A stretch of 64,000 nucleotides of DNA from Dallia pectoralis. Its lineage: Eukaryota > Chordata > Actinopteri > Esociformes > Umbridae. Both the position numbers and the translations under genes were made by a program. Within the stretch, counting starts at the first letter, position 1, and each line of letters starts with the position of its first letter. The notes beneath the pieces were generated by a model. The model searched no databases, had not been told where the DNA came from, and was given only the letters and a program-made list of their open reading frames with translations. This document shows, in pieces, positions 47,301 to 62,300 of this stretch. The DNA lies in NCBI GenBank assembly GCA_029465975.1, contig CM055728.1, positions 7,598,689-7,662,688 of the forward strand. Direction: 5' to 3'.

Positions 47301-50300
47301 TTTTCTCTCCGTAGATCAAATCTAGGAGATGACGTCTGAAGCAGCGTGATCCTATTGATGAGCTGCGTGCTCGTCATCATTACGCCTGATTTATCTGTCT
47401 CACTTAACCTAGACAACAACTGAAGCAGCCACCTTAGATAGATAGGTTTTGTATGGGTGTGCGACGTCTGTGTAAGAACTGCTGGAGATATACATTTGAG
47501 AAATAAATAAAAATTACATTTTCTGTTATGGAACTTCCCGGGAGGGCACATATGCAGAGTATATGACATTAATATTTGTATTGGTCACCGCCCAGCTAAT
47601 GAATTCTGTTTGAAATACATATGGCCTGCATTGCAATCTGCCAAGGCGTGCAAATAGAAAGAGAGATGGAGACAGAGAGATGGAGAGAGAGAGACTTATT
47701 GGGATATACACTGATGGGCAAGGAGGCTGCAGGACTCATTTGCATTTCAAAGGCTGAGGAAGCCTGACTGTTCATATAATTAACAACTTAATCCCGCCCA
47801 CACTGGAGTGAATGACAGACTATTTAATACCTGGTCAAATGAAGAAAACTAGAAAATGGACCTGACTTAGTCCTAAGCTTTATACCCTTTATACCCAAAT
47901 ATCCTGTATACTCGTATACCCTTAATACCTGTATACCCTTAATACCAGTATACCCTTTATACCCGTATGCTCTTTATACCTGTATACCCTTTATACCCCT
48001 ATGCCCTTTATACTTGTATACCCTGTATACCTGTATACCCTTATTGCCTGTATATCCTTTATACCTGTATACCCTTTATACCCGTATGTCCTTATTACCA
48101 GGATACCCTTAATACATGTAGACCCTTTATAACCCTATGCCCTTTATAACCCTATGCCCTTTATACCTGTATACCCTTTATACCCGTATACCCTTAATAC
48201 CCGTATACCCTTTATACCCGTATACCCTTTATAACCCTATGCTCTTTATACCCGTATACCCTTTATAACCCTATGCTCTTTATACCCGTATACCCTTTAT
48301 AACCCTATGCTCTTTATACCCGTATACCCTTTATAACCCTATGCTCTTTATACCCGTATACCCTTTATAACCCTATGCTCTTTATACCCGTATACCCTTT
48401 ATAACCCTATGCTCTTTATACCCGTATACCCTTTATAACCCTATGCTCTTTATACCCGTATACCCTTTATAACCCTATGCTTTATACTTTTATAACCCTA
48501 TGTATACCCTTTTTATAACCCTATGCTCTTTATACCCGTATACCCTTTATAACCCTATGCTCTTTATACCCGTATACCCTTTATAACCCTATGCTCTTTA
48601 TACCCGTATACCCTTTATAACCCTATGCTTTTATACCCTATGCTCTTTATACCCGTATACCCTTTATAACCCTATGCTCTTTATACCCGTATACCCTTTA
48701 TAACCCTATGCTCTTTATACCCGTATACCCTTTATAACCCTATGCTCTTTATACCCGTATACCCTTTATAACCCTATGCTCTTTATACCCGTATACCCTT
48801 TATAACCCTATGCTCTTTATACCCGTATACCCTTTATAACCCTATGCTCTTTATACCCGTATACCCTTTATAACCCTATGCTCTTTATAACCCTATGGCC
48901 TTTATACCCGTATACCCTTTATAACCCTATGCTCTTTATACCCGTATACCCTTTATAACCCTATGCTCTTTATACCCGTATACCCTTTATAACCCTATGC
49001 TCTTTATAACCCTATGCTCTTTATACCCGTATACCCTTTATAACCCTATGCTCTTTATACCCGTATACCCTTTATAACCCTATGCTCTTTATAACCCTAT
49101 GCTCTTTATACCCGTATACCCTTTATAACCCTATGCTCTTTATACCCGTATACCCTTTATAACCCTATGCTCTTTATACCCGTATACCCTTTATAACCCT
49201 ATGCTCTTTATACCCGTATACCCTTTATAACCCTATGCTCTTTATACCCGTATACCCTTTATAACCCTATGCTCTTTATACCCGTATACCCTTTATAACC
49301 CTATGCTCTTTATACCCGTATACCCTTTATAACCCTATGCTCTTTATACCCGTATACCCTTTATAACCCTATGCTCTTTATAACCCTATGGCCTTTATAC
49401 CCGTATACCCTTTATAACCCTATGCTCTTTATACCCGTATACCCTTTATAACCCTATGCTCTTTATACCCGTATACCCTTTATAACCCTATGCTCTTTAT
49501 ACCCGTATACCCTTTATAACCCTATGCTCTTTATAACCCTATGCTCTTTATACCCGTATACCCTTTATAACCCTATGCTCTTTATACCCGTATACCCTTT
49601 ATAACCCTATGCTCTTTATACCCTTTATAACCCTATGCTCTTTATACCCGTATACCCTTATTACCTGTATATCCGACCACTAAGGGGATCCAATCCATCT
49701 AAAAGCTCTAAAAGCAATCAGTGACATATCCTTCTTCTTCCTCTGTCTTTTCCACTTCCTTCTCTCCCCCTCCACAGGACCTCACGACATTGGTCGCCAA
49801 TGGCACCATAAGCAGCAAACCCCCAGTGACACTACGACTGGTCATTCCCGCCAGCCAGTGTGGCTCTCTTATCGGAAAGGGAGGGGCCAAGATCAAGGAA
49901 ATCAGAGAGGTTTGATACAAATTATATAAATCACACAGACTGGCCTACACGCTACTGGTCACCTCGTCCGATCTTCATAATCCCCGTTCCCCATTAGTCT
50001 GTTAGCCTGGTAGGAACTCTCATTCCTTAAATCAATACAACATGTTCAGATCCAACAAATGACCAAACATGGGCATAATGCTAGATTAGCTTAGCATAGT
50101 GGTCAAGAACGTTGGGTCAGTTAACACAAGGTCGTCAGGTTCTAATGGATCAGTCAACAAGGTGAACAAGCTCCTGTTGTTCAGCCTTTGGGAAAGACTG
50201 TAAACCTAAATTGCTCCAGAGTCCTTGCTGTGTATGTTCTTAGCTGCTAACCTGGTGAAATAAGTGTTATTGTGCTTTTGCCATCTGCCTTTGAACGGAC

Positions 50301-53300
50301 AATGTATGCCTGTTTAATGTTTTGCTGAAATGGTGCTATATCAGGCCCTGTTCGGCATAAAAAACTATGTCAACCTTTTATCCTTCTGTACAAAATCAAA
50401 CGTTTAGTGCTTTTCTGCTGAACTATATCTGGTTATGCCAATTATCTGTAAAATAATGCAATGAATAAAAAATTGTGATAACTAATTATATGTTGGACTA
50501 GAGGCAAAAAAAACAAGTCCCTAAACAGTTAGAAAAAAGCTGCCATTTCACATCAATGTAGCCAGATTGTGGAGTTAGTTAGTTCCTTCCCAGATCTACC
50601 CTCGAGCATACCATATGTCAGTCTGTCTCATGTCTGGTTATGCACTATGTTTATTTCAAAGGCACCAAACCTCTATGTGAACCTTACACGATATCCCGTG
50701 GTGCATTTTGGGGCTTTTTTAGAACATTTTGCATCATGCTTTGTATCGACTGCCAGCAGATTCTTCTGGCCGACAATCGCTACTATTTTGTACGCTGGTC
50801 TATCAGACCCATTCAATTTGTATGCAAGTTACGTGCTGCGCTTATCACAAAGTTCCCAAGCTGCAAAATGAGAGGGAAGCCCGTCTCTAGATCCGTATTA
50901 GGTCATCAAGTTAGCAAGGTGGTTTAGTGCTTAGGGCAAGTGACTAATGTCCAAAAGGTCCCTGGTTCTAATCCTCTTACCAGCGAGGTGAAAGCTATAT
51001 CCTCCTGTTCCCAAATTGCTCTTCCTCCTCTGTAATAATCGGTCGAGGTTGCTTCTGTGATTTAGAGGTCGTTTTAAATCCACTTGTTTGGTTAGGGAAT
51101 GAAAAAATACACCACTAAAACAAACCACAGCGGTTGTCCAACGGCAATGTGGGGTTTTTTGAATGTGGACTCTTTCTGAACGGGTTAAACCATTTCTTTG
51201 CAGAGCACCGGAGCTCAGATACAAGTGGCCGGGGATTTGCTGCCCAACTCTACCGAGCGAGGGGTGACGATATCGGGGAGTCAGGAATCTGTGATCCAGT
51301 GTGTCAAGCTAATCTGCACCGTCATCCTGGAGGTAGGCTACCGCTTCCTTTCCTTTTGTGCCACTCGCACATCAAAGAGCATTCAATCCAGCCCACACTT
51401 CAATGCCACTAGAGAAATGATTAGTCTTTTGTATATTTTAGGGCACAAGATGAATGTTGATTTTTTAAAACTAATAAGCGGGCGACCTATTTACTGTTCT
51501 GCCCACTCAAGTGAAAAGAAATGGGGTCAAGTTTTCTCTCTGAAGAACTAGAGTAAACTTGTCCTCAGCTCAGTTGGGTACATTAGTCAGCATCCTTTGG
51601 TTTTGCCCGCTGACCTTATTAGACCTTGCAAGACTTTATTATTGAGCCGACAGAAAAGCTAGTGAAAAAGTAAAGCACCCAAGCTACAGTATCTGTTGCA
51701 GCGGCGCTGTCTTTTTGAATTGGTGGTTATTTCGGAAAAAGTGACCTTTTGAAATAAAGCTAGTCACTTCAGTGTTGACAATGAGCTGGCAATGGCAAGT
51801 GTTTATAAAGCCTCAGAATCCGCATCTGAGAGTGAATCGGAAATAAAACGACATTTTACAGTGGTAAAAATGATTTGCTTTTAAGCACGCCAGGAAAATA
51901 ATGACAGGTCCTCCTAAAAATACAGACGTGTCAAGGCCTTGGGACCTGATGATAGGAGGGTGGTGTTTCGGAAAACATTTTTCTAAGCCCTCGTTGGTTT
52001 AGATGTGTTATTTGGAGCATGATAACATGAAGTGAAAGATTTGGAGTAATGGTTCTTAACTGTGAGCCTCGGGCCCACAGTACTGCTGGGTTTATTCTAA
52101 CCCCCAGGCACTGGTTTAGATATGGGACTCCAGGTGAACACAATACATATTTTATTTATTCCTATGTAGACTAGAATTCCTGCAGTACCCTTGGGCCACC
52201 AGGGTAAACGTTTACACATATCGAATATCGAGAACATTGAACAGATTGAACAGAGACATTTTGACAACATTGCAGATAGAACCTGATGTTCCAGTCCCGG
52301 GCACTGCTGTTCCAGTCCCGGCTACTGCTGTTCCAGTCCCGGGTACTGCTGTTCCAGTCCCGGGTACTGCTGTTCCAGTCCCGGGTACTGCTGTTCCAGT
52401 CCCGGGTACTGCTGTTCCAGTCCCGGGTACTGCTGTTCCAGTACCGGGTATCGACTTGTATCATCAACTTGTTGATCCGTGCTCTGTCGGATTCAGGCTG
52501 GGTGTTTTTAGCACTTTGAAAAGGGCTTCATAAATACATTTGATTGCTTGATTGTTCCAGTCCCGGGTATAGTATAAAATAGACGTAAGTGAAGGACGGA
52601 AGGAGATATTTCAATTTTCAAAAGAGTTTAAGTCAAAATCACTCTTAGCCGTTCTAATGTTAACTATCTGTAATTTGGAGAAACAGGAGTTTGGAAAAGA
52701 AAGGAATAACGACCCTGCAGCATTATTTTTCTCTGATGTGTTTTTCCATTGCAGCTGGACCTGACTGCCTAATTGCTAGTTTGATCCAGTTTTCCGGATC
52801 TTTCTTCAAAGGCTTGCAACTTTCATTAGGATTATCTTCCAGCAGGGCTTTTGGCTTCAGGGTGTAAATTATGCAAAGTTATACGACAAAATCTTCCACC
52901 GAAATGCTCCACATTTCTGGTAAACCTGCAGTTACGGCGATATACAGCTAACTGTGTTCTGTTTTACCTGTTGTTTGTTTCCTTCTGTAATTGGCAAGTC
53001 AATGTTTCTCTGAACGGGAACCGGGTTTCGTCAGTGGAGTGAAGTCGAGTGTGTGTTTGTGTGTGTGCATGCGCCAGTACAATGCAGTTTTTCTTTGACA
53101 CATCCAATTGGGAAGTTAAACAACCTGAGCCGAAGGCTGAGATACAAATCCAAGAATGGTCCAATGGACCCTAAAGAGCTGCTGTTTTAATGGTTAAACT
53201 GTTCAATGAATGAACGATGCCACCATGAGAAACACAAGGAGACGCGTGTTCTGTAAATGTCATTAGTACCTAAATACACCATCAACCGTCATTGGGTTTT

Positions 53301-56300
53301 AATGTGCTAATAGTTCGACTCCATTTGCTCCATTTATTTCCCTCCCACGCGAAATAAATAGCCGGAGTGAAAGCGGACATTATCCATATGCGCTTTAAAC
53401 TGTTGCAATGTTGGCGATCTGGAATTTTCGTTATCCACAATGTCAGACCTCTTGTCGCGTTTTCTCCTCAGTCTCCCCCGAAAGGTGCCACCATCCCTTA
53501 CCGACCCAGCCCTTCACCGGGAGCCCTCCTTATCTCCGGGAACCAGGTGAGAATCCCATTAACACGTCCGCACCATGTATTTACACCATGTATTTATTCA
53601 TGTACTGTTTGCCCTAGGAAATACAGTCGGTTATTGTGGGATTTGAGAGCAAATTTGTTATTTGTAAGGTCTCTCATTAAAGTTCACGCAGGACCAAAGC
53701 GCCACGTGGTGTGAAGATAAGAAGTCGTTTTGACACTCAGGGGTCATTTTTATTGTGTGTCTGTATTTATGGGGTCATTCTTATTGTGTGTATGTAATTA
53801 TGGGGTCATTTTTATTGTGTGTATGTAATTATGGGGTCATTTTTATTGTGTGTCTGTAATTATGGGGTCATTTTTATTGTGTGTCTGTATTTATGGGGTC
53901 ATTCTTATTGTGTGTCTGTAGTTATGGGGTCATTGTTATTGTGTGTCTGTAATTATGGGGTCATTGTTATTGTGTGTCTGTAATTATGGGGTCATTCTTA
54001 TTGTGTGTCTGTAATTATGGGGTCATTTTTATCGTGTGTCTGTAATTATGGGGGGATGAGACTGTCCGGACCCTCATCCAGTGTCACATCCAACGGTTGA
54101 GCTCCGTTGCTATGCCAGCGTGAGCTCACGGTGGAAACGGTGTGGTGGCATTTACGAGCGGTCAGAGCCTTACTCTTAAACTGTATCGTGTCAAGATATC
54201 GCTTATACTGAGACATGAAATTAAACCGCCGGACGAGCGCTCTTAATGAGATATGAAATTAATCTGCGGGGTGAGGTTATGAGCAGAGTTTTAATGAACC
54301 CACAGCTGAGTGTTTGTGTAATTTCTGAAGGAGGAAAAATGTACGGGAATGGGAAATACTTGGCTGGGCGGTTACTCGTTTCATAAGCCAGTTAACTGTG
54401 CTAGAGACTTAGATATGGAGCTCAAAGGACCACAACCCCATTTGATGTTTATTCCCGTCGATAGACACAGGAAGGCAGAAAAACGCAATGAGTTTTCCTT
54501 TTCTACAAGTGACATTTTCGTTGCAAAATCTGAAATGTTGGAATGAGGTTGGAATTCTACGTTAGTTTTCATGTTTCAAATACGTCTGAAATAGATTAAC
54601 TCCGTTTAAAGTATGTCACATAGGATCACCGGAGACACCAAATAAAATTTGGTTCGTTTTAATCACTGGGAGTCTTGACGGTTTACACTTTTATAGACAA
54701 TGCTAGATAGTGGTTGTATACTGGGATTACAGGGTACATGTTTTTTAAAGTTGTCTCTAAGATTTGGAGTAAAATTGGTTACAAAACATTTTTAGGAAAT
54801 TCTACTTTAAAACTGAATGCAGAACAATGCCAATTTGGAAGAGAATAGGTGTATGTGCCTAAACCACCTATAGTGTTGAACTGTCCGTCAAAGTTCTTCC
54901 TGTTAAAAATCAAGGAACCAAATCAGTTGATAAATATTGAATTTCATAAAGGTTGGAGTGTATGTGTATGAGTGTATGGTGTTAGAATTTCTATCGAATG
55001 ATATAATACAAGAAACATCACGCTTGTTGAAGGCATGGTTAGTCTGGTTCAAAACGTATATATTTCCCCCCCCAAAAAAATCCAGAAAGATGTTAACTTC
55101 ATATGCTAGTATGAAACATTGAAGTGAACGATAGAAACTGTGGAGGACAGCCTAAGTGTTGTTCTGTTTCATACCAGCACATTTATTTCCCCAGGGACAA
55201 ACATTAGCTAATGGGCATGCCACAAATATAGAAAGATTTGATTGGTAAAGGATTTATAACTTTAACTGAGTTCCCAGATTGTGTTGTCAGTCACAGTCGT
55301 TAGCTTGCCAGCTATCGGGTTGAAAGTCCAGTAAGAAAATGACATCACTTTGATACGAGCCGGAATCCTTGGAGACATGACATCACCGTTTGGAGCACAA
55401 CCCAATCAAGCCATTTGTTTGGGTTGACGTTTTTGAGGCATTGCGTATTTAAACATCTTTCAGCCAATGGTTTCAACTAACCTGGTCTAAGAGGCTATAG
55501 CCGATGCAACAAAAAATATTTCAGGGAACATAGGCCTTGTAAAGAGTGTTGGTTTTGGGAATGTGTTTGCTGGTGAGTTTTTGTGAGCAGTTTCATCAAT
55601 CAAGTGTTTTATTAAAATTGTATTAATCAAGTGTTGTATGAAAATGTTTAATATTTTCTGTATTCAACAGATGTTGGGCAGATATGTGTAATCTTGCGAC
55701 AAAGCAAGTGCTGTCGCTCTGCCATGCTCTAGTACTTAGACTCACAGTCCCGCACTGTGTTACGAATGCTCGGCAGTCCCTCTTCCTCTCCGGCGCTCCA
55801 CCTTGGCAGTGTACTAACCACTGGCAGTAGACGGTGTACTAACCACTGGCAGCAGACGGTGTACCAACCACTGGCAGTAGACGGTGTACTAACCACTGGC
55901 AGTAGACGGTGTACTAACCACTGGCAGTAGACGGTGTACTAACCACTGGCAGTAGACGGTGTACTAACCACTGGCAGTAGACGGTGTACTAACCACTGGC
56001 AGTAGACGGTGTACTAACCACTGGCAGTAGACGGTGTACTAACCACTGGCAGCAGACGGTGTACTAACCACTGGCAGTAGACGGTGTACTAACCACTGGC
56101 AGCAGACGGTGTACTAACCACTGGCAGTAGACGGTGTACTAACCACTGGCAGTAGACGGTGTACTAACCACTGGCAGTAGACGGTGTACTAACCACTGAC
56201 AGCAGACGGTGTACTAACCACTGGCAGCAGACGGTGTACTAACCACTGGCAGTAGACGGTGTACTAACCACTGGCAGTAGACGGTGTACTAACCACTGGC

Positions 56301-59300
56301 AGTAGACGGTGTACTAACCACTGACAGCAGACGGTGTACTAACCACTGGCAGTAGACGGTGTACTAACCACTGGCAGTAGACGGTGTACTAACCACTGGC
56401 AGTAGACGGTGTACTAACCACTGGCAGTAGAGTGATGGCGGCAAACGCGCTGTTCGCAGAATCTCTTGTCGTCGTTCTCTTTTTTTTTTCGCCTCACCTT
56501 TTTTGTCCTTGCACACCACGTCCTGGGGTTCATAACCAACACTCTCTCATTCTCCTTTAAAATATATCCTTGCTATGAATTGCCAAGATCTGGCCTGGGG
56601 CCCTTAAGCGTGGGGCCGGCCCTGCTGTAAACAATTAGCTCATTGTTTGAATATATCTGCTGGATTAAGGTTTGTAGAATTAACTGCCGTTGCCTGTGTG
56701 TACATTTAGGTGTTTGAGGCCTCAGACTTCGCCCCACACCCGCTGTACTCCGTCTCCCCGAACGGTCTCGATCTGCAGCCGGTGAGTGTCGCATGATGTC
56801 AAACCAAAACCTTAAACCGTCAACAGACGCAGCGGAGTCAGTTTCCTACCACAAAAGGGGTCTTCAATAGAGCCGACGAAGGGTTAACGAGTGCTAGAGG
56901 GCATCAAAAGCGCATGTGCAATGTCAAAGAGCGGCTGGCGTGTCATCGACATGAGACACTCAAACGACAGCTGTGAGCCTAATCCGCAGCCATTGTTCCG
57001 GAATCGCTCGGTAAACACGACAGGCGCTACGACTGGATGCCACAGTGAACTCTACAGTGGCTATGGCACCGAGGGTGGCACCTGGCCCTCCACGTTCCAC
57101 TTGTGTCCCATCGTTATTAGAGTCGGATCAGCCTCTGGAGACATCGTCACACGTTTGTTCCCCTCATTAGCTATTTCAATACAGGGTTCCCACTGCTCTC
57201 GTGAAAGACACACAAACCGAAACAGACAGCGACGAAAAACACGTCAACACATAGTCTAGTGGATGGATCATCTCGCGCCGACAGGGATTATCGACTGCGC
57301 GGTCTCTCGTGATTGCGGCGAGCACGTGAGCGTATTACCAACGCATTGACAATGTCTCCTGAGCTCAGAGTAGACTGTGTCCTCTTAATGTATAATGGGG
57401 GAATGTAAAGAGCTCTTCCTGCAAATTATGGCCGCGGCGCAGAGTTGTAAAACCAGCCGGAGAGCTGGCGTCGGACAGAATTGAGTTTAGCTAAGTGCTG
57501 TCTACCATGACAATAAGGCTTTATGAGCACCACCATGACTAATGAGGGAGGAGGAGCAGAGCAAGAGGGGGTGGGGGGAGGAGGAGAGGAGAGACAGCCG
57601 GGGATAAGAAAGAGGCAGGAGGAGAGTGAGAAGGGAATAGGATATGAAGTTATTACTGCAGACTGCTCACAGGTTGGTTAAATTGGCCCCCTGTTGTGAA
57701 GATTCCACCCCCCTAATGATGTCCAATCTGGAGCGAAGGGCCATCACATAGAATATGCTGCTGAATATGTATACACGCTACCTGCTTAATATGTATACAC
57801 GCTACCTGCTAATATGTATACACGCTACCTGCTATATATGTATACACGCTACCTGCTATATATGTATACACGCTACCTGCTTAATATGTATACACGCTAC
57901 CTGCTAATATGTATACACGCTACCTGCTATATATGTATACACACTACCTGCTATATATGTATACACGCTACCTGCTATATATGTATACACGCTACCTGCT
58001 ATATATGTATACACGCTACCTGCTAAATATGTATACACGCTACCTGCTATATATGTATACACGCTACCTGCTAAATATGTATACACGCTACCTGCTATAT
58101 ATGTATACACGCTACCTGCTATATATATACACGCTACCTGCTAAATATGTATACACGCTACCTGCTATATATGTATACACGCTACCTGCTATATATGTAT
58201 ACACGCTACCTGCTTAATATGTATACACGCTACCTGCTATATATGTATACACGCTACCTGCTAAATATGTATACAGTACACGCTACCTGTAAATATGTAT
58301 ACACGCTACCTGCTAAATATGTATACACGCTACCTGCTAAATATGTATACACGCTACCTGCTAAATATGTATACACGCTACCTGCTAATATGTATACACG
58401 CTACCTGCTAAATATGTATACACGCTACCTGCTAATATGTATACACGCTACCTGCTTAATATGTATACACGCTACCTGCTATATATGTATACACGCTACC
58501 TGCTAAATATGTATACACGCTACCTGCTAATATGTATACACGCTACCTGCGCTGTGTAATACATTAGTTCTATAGGGATTAATACGCGAATATTAAGCCA
58601 CAAGCTATACATTTATAAAGCAATAATAAAATGCTCTATAAGCACATCCTGCAATACACAATGACTGTGTTTGTTTCTAAGTACATATTAATATTGTGCT
58701 TGTCAATATTTAACCTGTGTAAATGTGTTATATCAGTGATAATACACGCGGCTAACTGGTTATCAGCATAACAATGTTGTTTTATTGTGATTTTTGCCTA
58801 ATGCAGAGTGATTTCTTCCAGGCCTACACTGTCCAAAACCAATATGGAATTCCACATGCGGAGGTATGACTGTGTCATGACAAGCGCCTGTATCAATTTC
58901 TAAAGTGCTACTGGAAATGACTAACCTATTGAGCTGTAACTGACTGAATCTAAATTTCAGACATGTTCTTTCTCCGACTTTCGCAGTTGGCCAAACTCCA
59001 CCAGCTGTCCATGCAGCAGAACATGCAGACCGGTTCCATGTGCCAGCAGACTGCAGCCGTTCTACCTGGTAGGAGTTGTTTCTGCGTAATAAATCCCTGG
59101 TGGATATACAGAGACATTGAGCCTCGAGTTAGAATATCTGCACATGCTGTGCAAGACATAAGCGTCAGACGGTATGTCCTTACTGGAAGGCCAGTGTTAC
59201 TGGTAATGAACCTAGTACACCTACCACACCACAGATAGATTTGGGCTAACCGACTTGATCGTTTATTCAACGTTTTGTCCCTCGTCAGATGCCATAAATT

Positions 59301-62300
59301 GCTAACATTAACAGTTTTTGGTGCTACTGTTATAACAGCACGGAGTAAAAGCTTTTGGTTTTAAGTCCTACTAAAGCATATCTTTTTCAGTAGCTTGAGT
59401 AAAGGAATCCATGTCGTAAGCCCAGCTTATCATGTGCGCGTGGCCGTGAAGATGACAGAAAGCAACCTACAGCATTTGTCTCTTTGCAGCAAATGTCTCT
59501 TTGCACCTGGATGTGAAAATGGAAACTTGTATGAGGAAATAATGTATTCCAGCGCTAAATAAGCAGAATTTACAATAAAGTATCGGAGAGCCTGGAGAAA
59601 TGACACTGTGGCATGTTAAACAATCTGTAAGTCTATTAAAATGGAAATGAGCTACTAAGCTAAGTCTTGCTTTTAACACCGCAAAAAAAAATGCAGTGTG
59701 TCAATTATGCTGGTTTGCTTGTCCTGCGAGCCAAATGTAATGGATTGGTCTATTTCTGTATGAAAGGATTTGTTCATTGATATATTCTTTCTCATTAGGA
59801 ATGGACTCTAACTCCCACCAGACAGCGCAGGAGCTTCTGATTCCGAACGATGTAAGCAGTTTAATGAAATACTATATCTCGTTCTTTCGCCAGACATTCC
59901 TAGGTTTAAGTCTTTTCGTTTTTTTTAAATGTCCAATTAAATTCTAGCAAATAAATAAATATATATTTGGGGGAAAACGTGCAGTTTAAATAATTAAAAG
60001 AGAATTCCAATTATACTCCTAAATTAAAGTCGAATCCCCTTAGCTCGCTAATTACATAAGTCCTTCTGACCCCAGAACAGCCCAAAGTTTAAAAAACGGA
60101 GTAGATATGGAGCCTCTGGTGTTACTGTCTGGGTTCTAGTGTCTCGTTGTGTCTCCCGTGTGTACCTGGTATATCCTATCCTGTTCCCTGACCTACTTAG
60201 ACACGCTCCCTCTGCTCACATAAACATCCAATAAAAACGTTCTCTGTGATAATCTGCTGCTAGTTGTCTGTCTGACTGTCTATCAGAGCTCACGTATGCT
60301 ACAGTCTTGAATAGAATCCCACCGGGGGGAGACGGCTAATGTCACCGAGACGTCACGTAACGTCACGACGGCATGCCAGGGGAACATAACTCCCGGACCA
60401 TGTCACACCAGCAAACCCTTATATATCAAACCTTCAAATCCCTGTTGTTGTGGAGGTGGGTAAAGGACAGGAACAGCTGGGTCTAAGCTCCAGCCATTGT
60501 TCCTGGATTGGATTTATAGCCGCGGCTGAGCCCCCTACTGTCCCTATATCCCCTCCACGGTGTAGCAGAGTCAGACCAAAGACGACAGGCGAGATTCAAG
60601 ATGGGAGGCATAGCCTGGGTTCTAGTTAGCCTGGGTTCTAGTTGGTGTGCAACCAATCGGAATGCTGCTCTGCAGTACGAGACTGTTTCCTCTAGTTATC
60701 CTCTTGGGTTTAATGTTAATTTGCGTTCAACACTTAGAGGAGGTCCAGAAAAATACAAGCGCACACCTGGTCATTCCTTCTGAATCAAGCCTGTTTGTCA
60801 AACGCATTGTTGGTAACAGATGTGTAGACTAACAGCGGAAATGATTACTCACAAACCTATTGTACGGTTTGGAGGTGAAGGAAATACACATACACTATTA
60901 AGACATACGGTTCATAGCTAGATAGAGATTGAGAGAGAGTGAGAGAGAGATAGAGAAAGATAGAGAAGAGGGGGTTGTGAGGAAGAGCTTATCCACAGTC
61001 AGCAGTATATTGTACTTCTGCCTGGGGAGGATTTAGCCTGGAGAGAATCGTTGCCTCCCCGACCACCCAATCCTTCTTCCTGTGTCCTACTAGTTCTACC
61101 ACTTCAGCAGGATTTGGAAGAGAAATAGAGGGCGCCTACACCAGCAGCTGTGGTGAGGCATGCTGTGTTCCTACACAGTGTCTGTGCCTGGTTTAGCACT
61201 GCTAATCACCAGCACACACAATGGTCTATTTTCTGCTCCGACACATACCTGAAAAATACGGCCCTGATCACAGTCAGAACCGGCCTTCGACTCTCCAAGA
61301 GCACGGAACCGTGACGTTTTGGGGCGGGTTTCTAAACCTAAAATGTGTTAATCTATGAATTGTATGACAATGAATCGGTAACTGTATAACAATGAATCGG
61401 TAACTGTATAACAATGAATCGGAAACTGTATAACAATGAATCGGTAACTGTATAACAATGAATCGGTAACTGTATAACAATGAATCGGTAACTGTATAAC
61501 AATGAATCGGTAACTGTATAACAATGAATCGGAAACTGTATAATATTGAATCAGAAACTGTATAACAATGACTCGTAAACTGTATTACAATGAATCTGCT
61601 TGTGAATGGGTTCAGGTTATTCCAAACTGAAGGTTCCCCGAGGGAAAGGCTGCCGGTCATTATCTCTGATCCCGGGTCTGTACTGGCGCTGTCCATTGTC
61701 TCACCAGTCTGGTCTTCAGCCCGGCTTGTCAGTGCCAGCGCATAGCTCGCTTCTCCCTGAATAATCTGTCATGCCAATAATAGCTATGAGACCGACCAGG
61801 ATGGTGTGTGACCAATCAGGAGCCGTGAAACAGAACTGTGACTTCCCAGGAAAGCAATGTAAAATAATAGGAAGATAGACAAGAGCAGAATTGTGTGTGT
61901 GTGTGTGTCTGTGTGTCTTGAACAGGGGCCACTATCAGTCAACTGTTAAGCTGCCAACACACACATACCGAATGAACTCCATCACTGTCAAGGCCTCTTG
62001 TCGGTTCTCTCTGACAGCACAACCCCCAGGCGTCGCGACCTGACAACCTGCATTTAGGGTTAAATCCTTGGCCTGGATCCTCTAGCCTAGTAGGGTCCTC
62101 TGGCCTCTGTCGTGATAAGCTGCAACTGAGCAACGATCTAAGAAAACAGAAAAGGGTAAAAGAGGACAGCACTTCTGAGGCTGGATAGAAACGTATGTCA
62201 GCATCTTCGAAACCAAATGTTAGCAAAGTGAGACTAGACAAACCGGGCCAGACGATACGTTATGTGTTTGGAATTATTTTTCCATTATCATTTCCATTAG

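Noticed and set aside
50909..51035. tRNA gene in intron 5
   Set aside because: B-box-like core but no cloverleaf; followed by SINE-like body.
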